Source: JBEBSD01 sp040394475 (GTDB lineage: Bacteria > Bacteroidota > Bacteroidia > Cytophagales > Spirosomataceae). From it: a stretch of 54,584 nucleotides of DNA. The notes below the pieces were generated by a model. That model saw only the letters and a program-made list of their open reading frames with translations. It was not told the DNA's origin and did not search any database. Positions 26,941-35,124 of the stretch are shown here, piece by piece; within the stretch, counting starts at the first letter, position 1; every line of letters begins with the position of its first letter. Made by a program: the position numbers and the translations under genes. The DNA lies in the NCBI GenBank assembly GCA_040394475.1, contig JBEBSD010000039.1, positions 1-54,584 on the forward strand. Direction: 5' to 3'.

Positions 26941-29900
26941 TCAGTTCAGCGAAAAGGAAACCCCCGGGAGTTTTTTCAGCTGGTTGAACAAATCATTATC
27001 AGGCGCTACTGAACAACTTCGGGAGAGCAATTGCAGCTCCAGCCGGGTTTCAGGGTCAACTACGTGCAAAAGTAATTTGCAATTGCCCGGGTACATTTCA
27101 AATGTGTCCTGAAGTAAGTCGACCATGGACTGGTCGATCGCATCCAGCGGGAGCCTGACATTGACCTGCCTGCACATTTTGTCCCGCAGTTCGGTAAGAA
27201 GTGAGATATTTAATGGCTTGAATTCAAACAGATCTTCATTTTTCCAGCGGTTTTGCACTTTCCCCCGGAGGTGTAAGAACCTTCCCGTTTCGATATAATT
27301 CTTAAATTTTACGTAATCCTCACCCATGAGGAGCATTTCGATGGAGCCTTTGTAGTCCTCTATCTTGAAGATCCGCAGCGGGTTCCCGTTTTTGGAAGTT
27401 TTATCGGTGACAAGGCTCACAATTCCGGCTACGCTGATTTCCTTTCCGAAGTGGACGGGCGTTTTCCGGTCCTCGGGTATTTCCAGTACTTTGTCGAGGG
27501 TGCAGGTGCAGAAATTGTCCAGCTCGAGCCGGAAAGAATCGAGTGGATGCCCTGAAATATAAAAGCCCACCACTTCCTGCTCAAAGCGTAATTTTATAAT
27601 ATCGGTCCAGGGTTCAACCTCGGGTGTCCTGGGCTTGGCCAGGGTTTCATCATTCCCGTCCATCGCTCCGAATAAGGAGACCTGTGCCGATGACTTGCTG
27701 GCATGGTAGTTATTGGCATAACGGATGATTTTCTCAATGAATGAGGTGAGATCACCCGGTACTGTTTCGAAAAACTGGGCCCTGTGGTAGTCTTCAAAGC
27801 AATCGAAAGCGCCGGCATAGGCAAGGCTTTCCAGGGTCTTTTTGTTAACTGTACGCAGATTGACACGGGTGATGAAATCAAATATATCCTTAAAAATCCC
27901 GTTCTTTTGACGCTCCTCGATGATGCTTTCCACAGCTGCATCACCGGTCCCTTTCACCCCACCCAGTCCGAAACGGATTTCACCCCGTTTGTTGACGTTA
28001 AACTGCCGGTCCGATTCGTTGATGTCCGGGCCCAGAACGGGCAGCGACAGGTTTTTACACTCTTCCATAAAGAAGGTGATTTTTTCAATATTACCCAGCG
28101 AACTGGTCAATACAGCCGACATGTATTCTGCAGTATAATGCGCTTTCAGGTAGGCTGTCTGATACGCTACGAACGCATAACAGGTAGAGTGTGATTTATT
28201 AAAGGCGTACGAAGCAAATGCCTCCCAGTCAGTCCACACCTTCTCCAGTTTTTTAGCATCATGGCCTCTTTCGATCCCGCCCTCCATGAAGGAGCTTTTG
28301 AGTTTGTTCAGGGTTTCAATCTGCTTTTTCCCCATGGCTTTTCGAAGGGTATCGGCCATTCCTTTGGTAAAGCCGGCCAGTTTCTGGGAAAGGAGCATCA
28401 CCTGTTCCTGGTAAACGTTGATTCCATAGGTATCCGCCAGGTATTCCTCCATCGCAGGGAGGTCGTAGCTGATCGGCTCCAGCCCGTGTTTCCGTTTGAT
28501 ATAGGTAGGAATATAGGCAATGGGGCCGGGGCGGTACAACGCATTCATCGCGATGAGGTCTTCAAAACGGTCAGGTTTCAGTTCCCGCATGTACTTCTTC
28601 ATCCCGTCGGATTCAAACTGGAAGATGGCATTGGTTTCCCCGCGCTGGAATAGTTCGAATACCAGGGGATCGTCGAGTGGGATTTCATCGATCTCAATGG
28701 TGACGTTGTGGTTTTGTTTAATCAGCCGCAAGGCTTCCTTAATAATGGTCAGGTTGCGCAGCCCCAGGAAGTCCATCTTGATGACACCCGCATCTTCGAT
28801 GATCTTCCCCTGGTATTGCGTAATGAGAAAATCGGAATCCTTGGAGGTGCTGACCGGAATAATCCCGGTCAGGTCGGAAGGGGCGATGATGATCCCCGCA
28901 GCGTGTATACCGGTGTTCCGCACAGTCCCTTCAAGTCGCCGGGCTTCCTGCAGGACCTGGGCCGACAAATCAGTTCCGGAAGCAATGGCCCGCATTTTTT
29001 TGACGTTTTCCAGCTCATCTGGTGAAATCCCTTCTTTTTTCAGAAGGCTGCCCTCACCATCCAGCGGCGCCGTGAAGATCCGGTTGAGAGTCATGCCGTA
29101 GGTCGGTTTGTCCGGAACGAGTTTGGCCAGGGCATTGGCCTCCGGTAAGGCGAGATCCATTACCCGGGCGACGTCCTTTATGGCTGATTTTGCGGCCATG
29201 GTACCGTAGGTGACGATCTGGGCGACCTGATTATAGCCGTATTTCTTGACTACGTAGTCAATTACCTTCTGGCGGCCTTCATCGTCGAAATCGGTATCGA
29301 TATCCGGCATGGAGATCCGTTCCGGATTGAGGAAACGCTCAAAAAGCAGGTCGTATTTAACAGGATCAATATTGGTGATGCCCGTACAGTAAGCCACCAC
29401 CGATCCGGCTGCCGACCCTCTTCCGGGGCCTATGAAGACACCCATTTCCCGTCCGGCCTTTATAAAATCGGCAACGATCAGAAAGTAACCGGGGAACCCC
29501 ATGCTTCTTATGGTCTGAAGCTCAAAATTGATCCGTTCCTCGATTTCAGGCGTAATAGTACCGTACTTTTTACGCCCACCTTCAAAGGTAAGATGGCGGA
29601 GGTATTCCCACTGGTTGAGAACATCGGCTTCAAGCACCTTTTTTCCCACTGTTTCGGGAGATGTATGAATCCGGAATGCGTCGGGAATGGGGAAATTAGG
29701 AAGAAGAATGTCCTTTTTTAATTCAAGCAGGTCTACCTTGTCGACGATTTCATTGGTATTGTCCAGCGATTCCGGGATGTCATGGAACAGTTGGAGCATT
29801 TCACTCGTGTTCTTAAAATAAAACTGGTCGTTGTAAAAGGCAAAGCGAGAGCCTTTGGGGATACCACCCTCATCGTCGAACTCTTTGGCGGAAGGTGTGC

Positions 29901-30591
29901 TTTTTTTGTCGCCGGTGTTGATGCACAGCAAAATATCATGTGCATTCCAATCTTCCTGGTCGACGTAGTGTGAATCGTTCGAACAAATGATTTTTACATT
30001 GTATTTACGGGCAAAGCGGATCAGTACCTCATTGACCTGTAACTGTTCCCGGATGTCGTGCCGCTGTAGTTCCACGTAATAATCTTCTCCAAACAGGTCC
30101 AGCCACCACCGGAACTCTTTTTCGCCTTCTTCCTCACCCTTCCGGAGAATGGTCTTGGGAACCTGGGCGCCGATGCAGCAGGTAGTAGCAATGAGCCCCT
30201 TATGGTATTGGACAATCAGTTTTTTATCAACCCGTGGAAATTTCCCGTACATGCCCTCCATAAAGCCGAGCGAACATAATTTCACCAGGTTTTTGTACCC
30301 GTCTGCATTTTTAGCGAGCAACAGCTGGTGATAGCGGATATCCTTTTGCTCTTTGGTGAACTGTTTGCGGTGCCGGTCCTCAACTACATAGAACTCACAA
30401 CCCACAATCGGTTTCACCCCCTGTTTGTGCCCTTCGGCAACAAACTCGAACACGCCAAACATATTTCCGTGGTCGGTAATAGCCACTGCCGGCATGTTAT
30501 CGGCCTTCGCCTTTTTGAAAAGTTTCTTGATATCGGCAGCGCCGTCGAGCAGAGAGAATTGGGTATGGCTGTGTAAATGAGAGAATTGCAT
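26941..30591 (-). CDS. dnaE: DNA polymerase III alpha subunit
   Basis: A 1216-residue replicative polymerase of the DnaE type. An N-terminal PHP domain starts at HLHSHTQFSLLDG; its metal-ligand positions appear intact (HLHSH, ITDHGN, GCEFY, RYHQLL, SNDSHY). The palm contains PDIDTDF at about residues 429-435 and the earlier GPGRGSAAGS; a helix-hairpin-helix region and an OB-fold (IVSLVTDKTSKNG, IEMLLMGEDY) follow. Length and order are normal for DnaE1. Transcribed away from the DUF2461 gene, 67 bases downstream of it on the same strand. Confidence 0.98.
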   Translation of the reverse strand: MQFSHLHSHTQFSLLDGAADIKKLFKKAKADNMPAVAITDHGNMFGVFEFVAEGHKQGVKPIVGCEFYVVEDRHRKQFTKEQKDIRYHQLLLAKNADGYKNLVKLCSLGFMEGMYGKFPRVDKKLIVQYHKGLIATTCCIGAQVPKTILRKGEEEGEKEFRWWLDLFGEDYYVELQRHDIREQLQVNEVLIRFARKYNVKIICSNDSHYVDQEDWNAHDILLCINTGDKKSTPSAKEFDDEGGIPKGSRFAFYNDQFYFKNTSEMLQLFHDIPESLDNTNEIVDKVDLLELKKDILLPNFPIPDAFRIHTSPETVGKKVLEADVLNQWEYLRHLTFEGGRKKYGTITPEIEERINFELQTIRSMGFPGYFLIVADFIKAGREMGVFIGPGRGSAAGSVVAYCTGITNIDPVKYDLLFERFLNPERISMPDIDTDFDDEGRQKVIDYVVKKYGYNQVAQIVTYGTMAAKSAIKDVARVMDLALPEANALAKLVPDKPTYGMTLNRIFTAPLDGEGSLLKKEGISPDELENVKKMRAIASGTDLSAQVLQEARRLEGTVRNTGIHAAGIIIAPSDLTGIIPVSTSKDSDFLITQYQGKIIEDAGVIKMDFLGLRNLTIIKEALRLIKQNHNVTIEIDEIPLDDPLVFELFQRGETNAIFQFESDGMKKYMRELKPDRFEDLIAMNALYRPGPIAYIPTYIKRKHGLEPISYDLPAMEEYLADTYGINVYQEQVMLLSQKLAGFTKGMADTLRKAMGKKQIETLNKLKSSFMEGGIERGHDAKKLEKVWTDWEAFASYAFNKSHSTCYAFVAYQTAYLKAHYTAEYMSAVLTSSLGNIEKITFFMEECKNLSLPVLGPDINESDRQFNVNKRGEIRFGLGGVKGTGDAAVESIIEERQKNGIFKDIFDFITRVNLRTVNKKTLESLAYAGAFDCFEDYHRAQFFETVPGDLTSFIEKIIRYANNYHASKSSAQVSLFGAMDGNDETLAKPRTPEVEPWTDIIKLRFEQEVVGFYISGHPLDSFRLELDNFCTCTLDKVLEIPEDRKTPVHFGKEISVAGIVSLVTDKTSKNGNPLRIFKIEDYKGSIEMLLMGEDYVKFKNYIETGRFLHLRGKVQNRWKNEDLFEFKPLNISLLTELRDKMCRQVNVRLPLDAIDQSMVDLLQDTFEMYPGNCKLLLHVVDPETRLELQLLSRSCSVAPDNDLFNQLKKLPGVSFSLN

Positions 30592-30658
30592 GGTAGTAAT
30601 AGAAAACTGTAGGAAAAAGCGGCCGACTCCGAATGGTTCCGGTCAGTCGTCCGTTCGG

Positions 30659-31327
30659 TCAATCCGTCTCTTCAAAAAAGATGTAATTGAGGAAGTCGGT
30701 ATAGGGCTTGAGTAAACGGATCCCCTTCATGACAGCAGGCACCAGTTCGGCCGATTCCAGCTCCTGATCGGAGAACGGATGCATAAAGAACAGTTGTTTC
30801 CTCCTCAAAAGTTCGATTTCCGGGTGCTCTTTGGGATAACCTTTCGGGGCGGTTTTCAGGGTCTCGCCCCAGATTTCCGGGAAGAATGCCCGAAAGTCGG
30901 GGTTTTCGATAATCTGCTTCAGTTCATGGGCATTGTAATCGACCTCCTGCCGGAATTTTGCCAGTTGTCCGGGCAGTGTTTCCCACATTCCACCCCCCAG
31001 AAAAGAAGCGCCGCCGGGTTGGATATGAAGGTAATAATCGATTCTTCCCGAGTTGCGCCCCCCCGGTCCGATGGCGGCGCTCAGGTGGTTTTTGTAGGGA
31101 GCTTTGTTCTTGGAAAACCGGACATCCCGGTTGATCCTGAAAATACAGTCTTTTACCTGCGCATTCCCTAAATCCTGGAACTGGGCGGTCTCCTGCAGCA
31201 AGACACCTACCAGTTGTTCCAGATCAGCCCGGGCTGATTCGTATCGTTTACGATGGGTCGTAAACCAGTCCCGGTTGTTATTGGCTGCGAGGTCAGTCAG
31301 GAATTGAAGTGTCGTTTTCTGTAACAT
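30659..31327 (-). CDS. DUF2461 (TIGR02453) family protein
   Basis: A 222-residue soluble protein. Family landmarks are the start FLTDLAANNNRDWFTTHRKRY, the central DCIFRINRDVRFSKNKAPYK, and GRIDYYLHIQPGGASFLGGG. The function of this family is unknown although it is widespread in bacteria and some fungi. Length is usual. It lies upstream of dnaE on the same strand and could be co-transcribed with it. Confidence 0.9.
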   Translation of the reverse strand: MLQKTTLQFLTDLAANNNRDWFTTHRKRYESARADLEQLVGVLLQETAQFQDLGNAQVKDCIFRINRDVRFSKNKAPYKNHLSAAIGPGGRNSGRIDYYLHIQPGGASFLGGGMWETLPGQLAKFRQEVDYNAHELKQIIENPDFRAFFPEIWGETLKTAPKGYPKEHPEIELLRRKQLFFMHPFSDQELESAELVPAVMKGIRLLKPYTDFLNYIFFEETD

Positions 31328-31561
31328 ATTTACTTTGAGCAGTTTTGGAATATATTTGCCCGCGTGCTGTTAAAAATCGGTTCAATTTACCGAATTTTGT
31401 CGACCTTGTGTACCGGAGATCGTGGTATCTATGGTTTAATTTTTGAAAAGCTGCCGGGAAAGCCGGGTTGGTTGAAGGATGAAAAAGGGAGGTGTACCTG
31501 GGGAGCTGATAAGGAATGACGGGACCCCTGAAAGGGTTTCCCAATGTATAAATACGACTAT

Positions 31562-32536
31562 ATGGCAAGGATTCTTACTGGAATTCAAAGTAGCGGGCGT
31601 CCTCATCTGGGCAATATCCTGGGGGCTATTCAGCCTGCTATCGCGTTATCAAAGGATACACAGAATGAATCGTTCTTTTTTATTGCGGATTTACACTCAC
31701 TGACCACCTTGAAAGATGGGAAGCAGAGAGATGAATATGTGCGGGCGATTGCGGCTACCTGGCTGGCGTTCGGGTTCGACACCACCACGAATGTATTCTG
31801 GCGGCAGTCGCGCGTAAGAGAGCATACGGAGCTTACCTGGTACCTGAATTGCTTCACTCCGTTCCCCATGCTGGCAAATGCACACTCCTTTAAGGATAAA
31901 TCAGAGCAGTTGGCCGACGTGAACGCGGGGTTGTTTACTTATCCGGTCCTGATGACGGCAGATATTTTGTTATACAGGGCCAATCTCGTACCCGTGGGAA
32001 AGGATCAGAAACAGCACCTGGAGATTACCCGTGATATTGCAACGGCGTTTAACCGGCAGGCAGGGGAGGAAATCCTGGTAGTGCCGGAAGCTAAAATTGA
32101 CGAGCAGACCATGACCATCCCGGGTATCGACGGACGGAAAATGAGCAAATCGTATCATAATTATATCGATATTTTTCTGCCGGAAAATGAACTGAAAAAA
32201 GTCATCAAAAAAATAATTTCCGACTCTACCCCTCTGGAAGAGCCGAAAAACCCGGATACGGATATTACGTACCAGCTGTATTCCCTCATCGCCGGGAAAG
32301 GACGGGCGGCTGAAATGCGGGCCAACTACCTGAAAGGCGGATATGGTTACGGACATGCCAAGCAGGCATTGGTGGAAGTGATTCTCGAAGAGTATAGAGA
32401 ACCTCGCCGGATCTTTAATTATTATATGGAGAATTCGGCGGAACTGGAGGCCAAATTGTTGGCAGGAGAAGAAAAGGCACGGGAAATTGCGTCCGGGACA
32501 CTGGCGGAGGTGAGAAGAGCGCTTGGTTTTAACTGA
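31562..32536 (+). CDS. trpS: Tryptophanyl-tRNA synthetase
   Basis: A 324-residue class I aminoacyl-tRNA synthetase. The HIGH-like motif is PHLGNILG near residues 13-20; KMSKS is at residues 193-197; the tryptophan-pocket region has MTADILLYRANLVPVGKDQ. I prefer the ATG at 31562 (MARILTGIQSSGRPHLGN); an ATG at 31544 would add six residues. A -7-like TATATTTG lies at 31351, some 200 bases upstream, but without a proper -33 element. The stop overlaps the start of the PAP2 gene. Confidence 0.97.
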   Translation: MARILTGIQSSGRPHLGNILGAIQPAIALSKDTQNESFFFIADLHSLTTLKDGKQRDEYVRAIAATWLAFGFDTTTNVFWRQSRVREHTELTWYLNCFTPFPMLANAHSFKDKSEQLADVNAGLFTYPVLMTADILLYRANLVPVGKDQKQHLEITRDIATAFNRQAGEEILVVPEAKIDEQTMTIPGIDGRKMSKSYHNYIDIFLPENELKKVIKKIISDSTPLEEPKNPDTDITYQLYSLIAGKGRAAEMRANYLKGGYGYGHAKQALVEVILEEYREPRRIFNYYMENSAELEAKLLAGEEKAREIASGTLAEVRRALGFN

Positions 32537-33105
32537 TGGAACTAACCTTTAACTTGCTTTCTGAAGCCGATCAGCAACTGTTTTTATGGTTGAACGGGGT
32601 ACACTCGCCGGTGACAGACTTCCTGTTTTACTGGATTACCTATAAGTACACCTGGGTCCCGATGTACCTGTTCCTGTTTTACGTCGTGTTGAAAGCCTAT
32701 GGAAAACGGGGCGGGATCCTGCTGGCGGTATCGGTAGTGGCCGTGATTTTGGCGGATTATATTACTTCCGGTATGATGAAACCGGGTTTTGAACGGTTCC
32801 GGCCTTGTCATGACCCCTTTATCGGTCACCTGGTCCATAATACGGTAGGCTGCGGCGGGAAATTCGGATTCGCCTCCTCGCACGCTTCTACCGCTTTTGC
32901 ATTGGCGACCAGTATTTATTTGTTTACAAAAGATCGTCTTGCAATCGGCAAATGGCTTTTTGTATGGGCATTTGTTTATGCCTACAGCCGGGTAGCGGTG
33001 GGGGTACATTACCCCGGCGATATTCTTGTGGGGGCTCTCACCGGAATATTCACCGGCGGAGGGCTGGTATTGCTCTCCAATAAATTCATTATTAGGTTGG
33101 TATAA
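32536..33105 (+). CDS. PAP2-family membrane phosphatase
   Basis: A 189-residue integral membrane phosphatase with about five or six helices. The three active-site motifs are seen: KPGFERFRP, SSHAST (usually SGH) and SRVAVGVHYPGDI. Such enzymes dephosphorylate undecaprenyl pyrophosphate or lipid phosphates on the outer face of the inner membrane. Its ATG overlaps the trpS stop (TGATG), so the two are translationally coupled. The lipid substrate cannot be told from sequence. Confidence 0.92.
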   Translation: MELTFNLLSEADQQLFLWLNGVHSPVTDFLFYWITYKYTWVPMYLFLFYVVLKAYGKRGGILLAVSVVAVILADYITSGMMKPGFERFRPCHDPFIGHLVHNTVGCGGKFGFASSHASTAFALATSIYLFTKDRLAIGKWLFVWAFVYAYSRVAVGVHYPGDILVGALTGIFTGGGLVLLSNKFIIRLV

Positions 33106-33128
33106 CGGTTTGATTTTCCATATCTTTG
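33097..33128 (+). promoter_or_regulatory. Probable Bacteroidota-type promoter for prs
   Basis: A TTG at 33097-33099 and TATCTTTG at 33121-33128 are separated by 21 bases, fitting the Bacteroidota pattern TTG-N17-23-TAnnTTTG. Transcription would start about 33135, leaving a very short leader before the ATG at 33147. It overlaps the end of the PAP2 gene. Confidence 0.55.
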
Positions 33129-33146
33129 CGCAAATTTTTTGAATAG

Positions 33147-34091
33147 ATGGCCTCTATTAATACGGTTAAAATTTTTTCAGGAACACAATCCGAGTATTTA
33201 TCCAAAAGTATAGCCCGTTATTTTGGTAAAGACCTGGGTGGGTACACGCTTCGTAAGTTTAGTGACGGAGAATTATCGCCCAGCTTTGAAGAATCGATAC
33301 GCGGGTGTGATCTGTTTTTAATCCAGTCTACCTTTCCGCCGGCTGACGGATTGATGGAATTATTGTTGATGGTGGATGCAGCCAGAAGAGCTTCTGCCCA
33401 TTACGTAACGGCGGTGATTCCCTATTTCGGCTACGCCCGTCAGGACCGTAAGGACAAACCGAGAGTGGCGATTGGTGCGAAGCTGGTCGCCAATTTATTG
33501 TCGGCTTCAGGAGTGGACCGTTTGATTACGATTGATTTGCATGCCGGTCAGATTCAGGGATTTTTCGATTTCCCGGTAGACCACCTGGAAGGGACCACCG
33601 TGTTTGTACCGCATATCGAGAACCTGGGACTTAAAAATCTGTTAATCGCCTCTCCGGATGTAGGCGGGGCCGCGCGGGCACGGAATTTTGCCAAACATCT
33701 GAATGTGGAAATGGTACTATGTGACAAGCACCGTAAACGCGCCAATGAAATTGCTTCCATGCAGGTTATCGGAGACGTAGAAGGGGCTGATGTAGTACTG
33801 GTAGATGACTTGATCGATACCGGAGGCACGATGTGTAAGGCTGCCGAAATCATCATGGAGCGCGGCGCGAACTCGGTAAGGGCAGTCTGTACGCATGCAG
33901 TGATGTCGGGAAATGCGTATCAGAATATCAAAAATTCAGCGCTGACGGAGTTGATCGTGACCGATACCATCCCGTTAAAGGAGACGAATGAAAAAATAAA
34001 GGTACTGTCTGTTGCTGAGCTGTTTGCGAAGGCAATCGGACGTATTCGTGACCATGAATCTATTAGTTCATTATTTATAAACAGCAAATAA
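33147..34091 (+). CDS. prs: Ribose-phosphate pyrophosphokinase
   Basis: A 314-residue PRPP synthetase that makes phosphoribosyl pyrophosphate from ribose 5-phosphate and ATP. The catalytic flexible loop region is PYFGYARQDRKDKPRVAIGA and the PRPP-binding loop is VVLVDDLIDTGGTMCKAAE. ASINTVKIFSGTQSEYL at the start is typical of Bacteroidota members. Followed by rplY after 39 bases, a common bacterial arrangement. Confidence 0.98.
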   Translation: MASINTVKIFSGTQSEYLSKSIARYFGKDLGGYTLRKFSDGELSPSFEESIRGCDLFLIQSTFPPADGLMELLLMVDAARRASAHYVTAVIPYFGYARQDRKDKPRVAIGAKLVANLLSASGVDRLITIDLHAGQIQGFFDFPVDHLEGTTVFVPHIENLGLKNLLIASPDVGGAARARNFAKHLNVEMVLCDKHRKRANEIASMQVIGDVEGADVVLVDDLIDTGGTMCKAAEIIMERGANSVRAVCTHAVMSGNAYQNIKNSALTELIVTDTIPLKETNEKIKVLSVAELFAKAIGRIRDHESISSLFINSK

Positions 34092-34130
34092 GTACTTTTT
34101 TTTATTATTTATATTAAATTCACAGGAATT

Positions 34131-34697
34131 ATGAAAAAACATGAGATTGTAGGGTTTAAAAGAGCGAATCTCGGCAAGTCGGAAGCCCAGAGTCTTCGTG
34201 CCGAAGGATATGTGCCTTCTGTTCTTTATGGAGGAGCAGCACAGGTGCATTTTTATGCTCCGGCTATTCTTTTTCGTCCGTTGTTGTTTACACCGGACAT
34301 TTATGAGGTGAGCCTGAACATCGAAGGCGATGTTTACCAGGCCGTCTTACAAGACAAGCAATTCCATCCGGTACACGATTCCCTGATCCATGCCGACTTC
34401 CTCGAAATCGTTAAAGGGAAGGAAATTGTGGTAGAAGTACCGATAAAATTAACCGGAACTTCCGCCGGTGTAATAAAAGGTGGAAAACTTAATCAAAAAT
34501 TACGTAAATTGCGCGTGAAAGGTCAGGCTGAGGATATTCCGGATTATATCGAATTAGATGTCACCAATCTGGATCTCGGCAAGTCCCTGAAAGTAGACGC
34601 GGTAAAAGCAACTGGTTTTACCGTGTTGAGCGCGTCCAGCAATCCTGTTGTATCTATTGAGATCCCACGGGCTCTGCGCGGAACACTTCGGGCATAG
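34131..34697 (+). CDS. rplY: 50S ribosomal protein L25/CTC (TL5 type)
   Basis: A 188-residue protein with an N-terminal 5S-rRNA-binding L25 domain (about 1-95; VPSVLYGG and HPVHDSLIHADFLEI) and a C-terminal CTC/TL5 domain (VEVPIKLTGTSAGVIKGGKL). It is the general-stress type of L25. The usual next gene, pth, is not directly downstream here; repeats take its place. Confidence 0.96.
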   Translation: MKKHEIVGFKRANLGKSEAQSLRAEGYVPSVLYGGAAQVHFYAPAILFRPLLFTPDIYEVSLNIEGDVYQAVLQDKQFHPVHDSLIHADFLEIVKGKEIVVEVPIKLTGTSAGVIKGGKLNQKLRKLRVKGQAEDIPDYIELDVTNLDLGKSLKVDAVKATGFTVLSASSNPVVSIEIPRALRGTLRA

Positions 34698-34729
34698 TAA
34701 TTATTTTTCATGGCTAATAGATTCAAAAG

Positions 34730-34754
34730 TGCCGACCCTTGGTCGGCATTTTTG
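34730..34754 (+). terminator. Intrinsic terminator after rplY
   Basis: Arms TGCCGACC and GGTCGGCA pair perfectly around CTT, followed by a run of five T. It lies 33 bases after the rplY stop, in the right orientation to end the prs-rplY transcript. Confidence 0.88.
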
Positions 34755-35124
34755 TTTCCATGGTCTGTGTCCCACAGACCATTTTGGGTATTAGTCGGAC
34801 CATTTTGGGTACTGGCTGGCCCCCATTTTGAGTACCAGCCGGACCCTAAAGTGGCCTGTGGAGACACAGGCCACGGCAGCCACGGCAGCCACGGCAGCCA
34901 CGGTGGCCACCGTGGCTGGGTTACGCCTTTCATCTGCCTTTTCTGCTGCTTTATCACTTTTTCGGGACAAGGAATCAATCTTTTTTATTGTTTTGCGTTA
35001 GCTGATCGGAACCTTTCGGGAATTCAGCAGCCATGAATCTGTTTTTTTTAATTTCCATATCCATTAGTAACATCCGGCAGCGGACGGAGTTTATCCAATG
35101 CTTCAATATGATTTTTCCTTTGTT
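34755..35124. repeat. Repeat-rich intergenic stretch: hairpins, 9-bp tandem repeat, 18-bp palindrome
   Basis: 34760-34782 has arms ATGGTCTGTG and CACAGACCAT with a 3-base loop. 34851-34874 has arms GTGGCCTGTG and CACAGGCCAC with loop GAGA. 34871-34897 is three copies of the 9-base unit CCACGGCAG, running into the perfect 18-base palindrome CCACGGTGGCCACCGTGG at 34898-34915. ATTTTGGGTA-type words repeat near 34781-34813. The rest up to the TonB receptor start at 35125 shows nothing recognisable. Reading frames through the repeats give low-complexity Pro/Trp or Gly/Ser/His peptides and are not taken as genes. Confidence 0.85.

Noticed and set aside
34544..35036. Open frames on both strands through the repeat region after rplY (Pro/Trp-rich on minus, Gly/Ser/His-rich on plus).
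   Set aside because: The peptides are direct translations of the 9-bp tandem repeat and hairpins, one overlaps rplY antisense, and neither has a domain or a convincing start.
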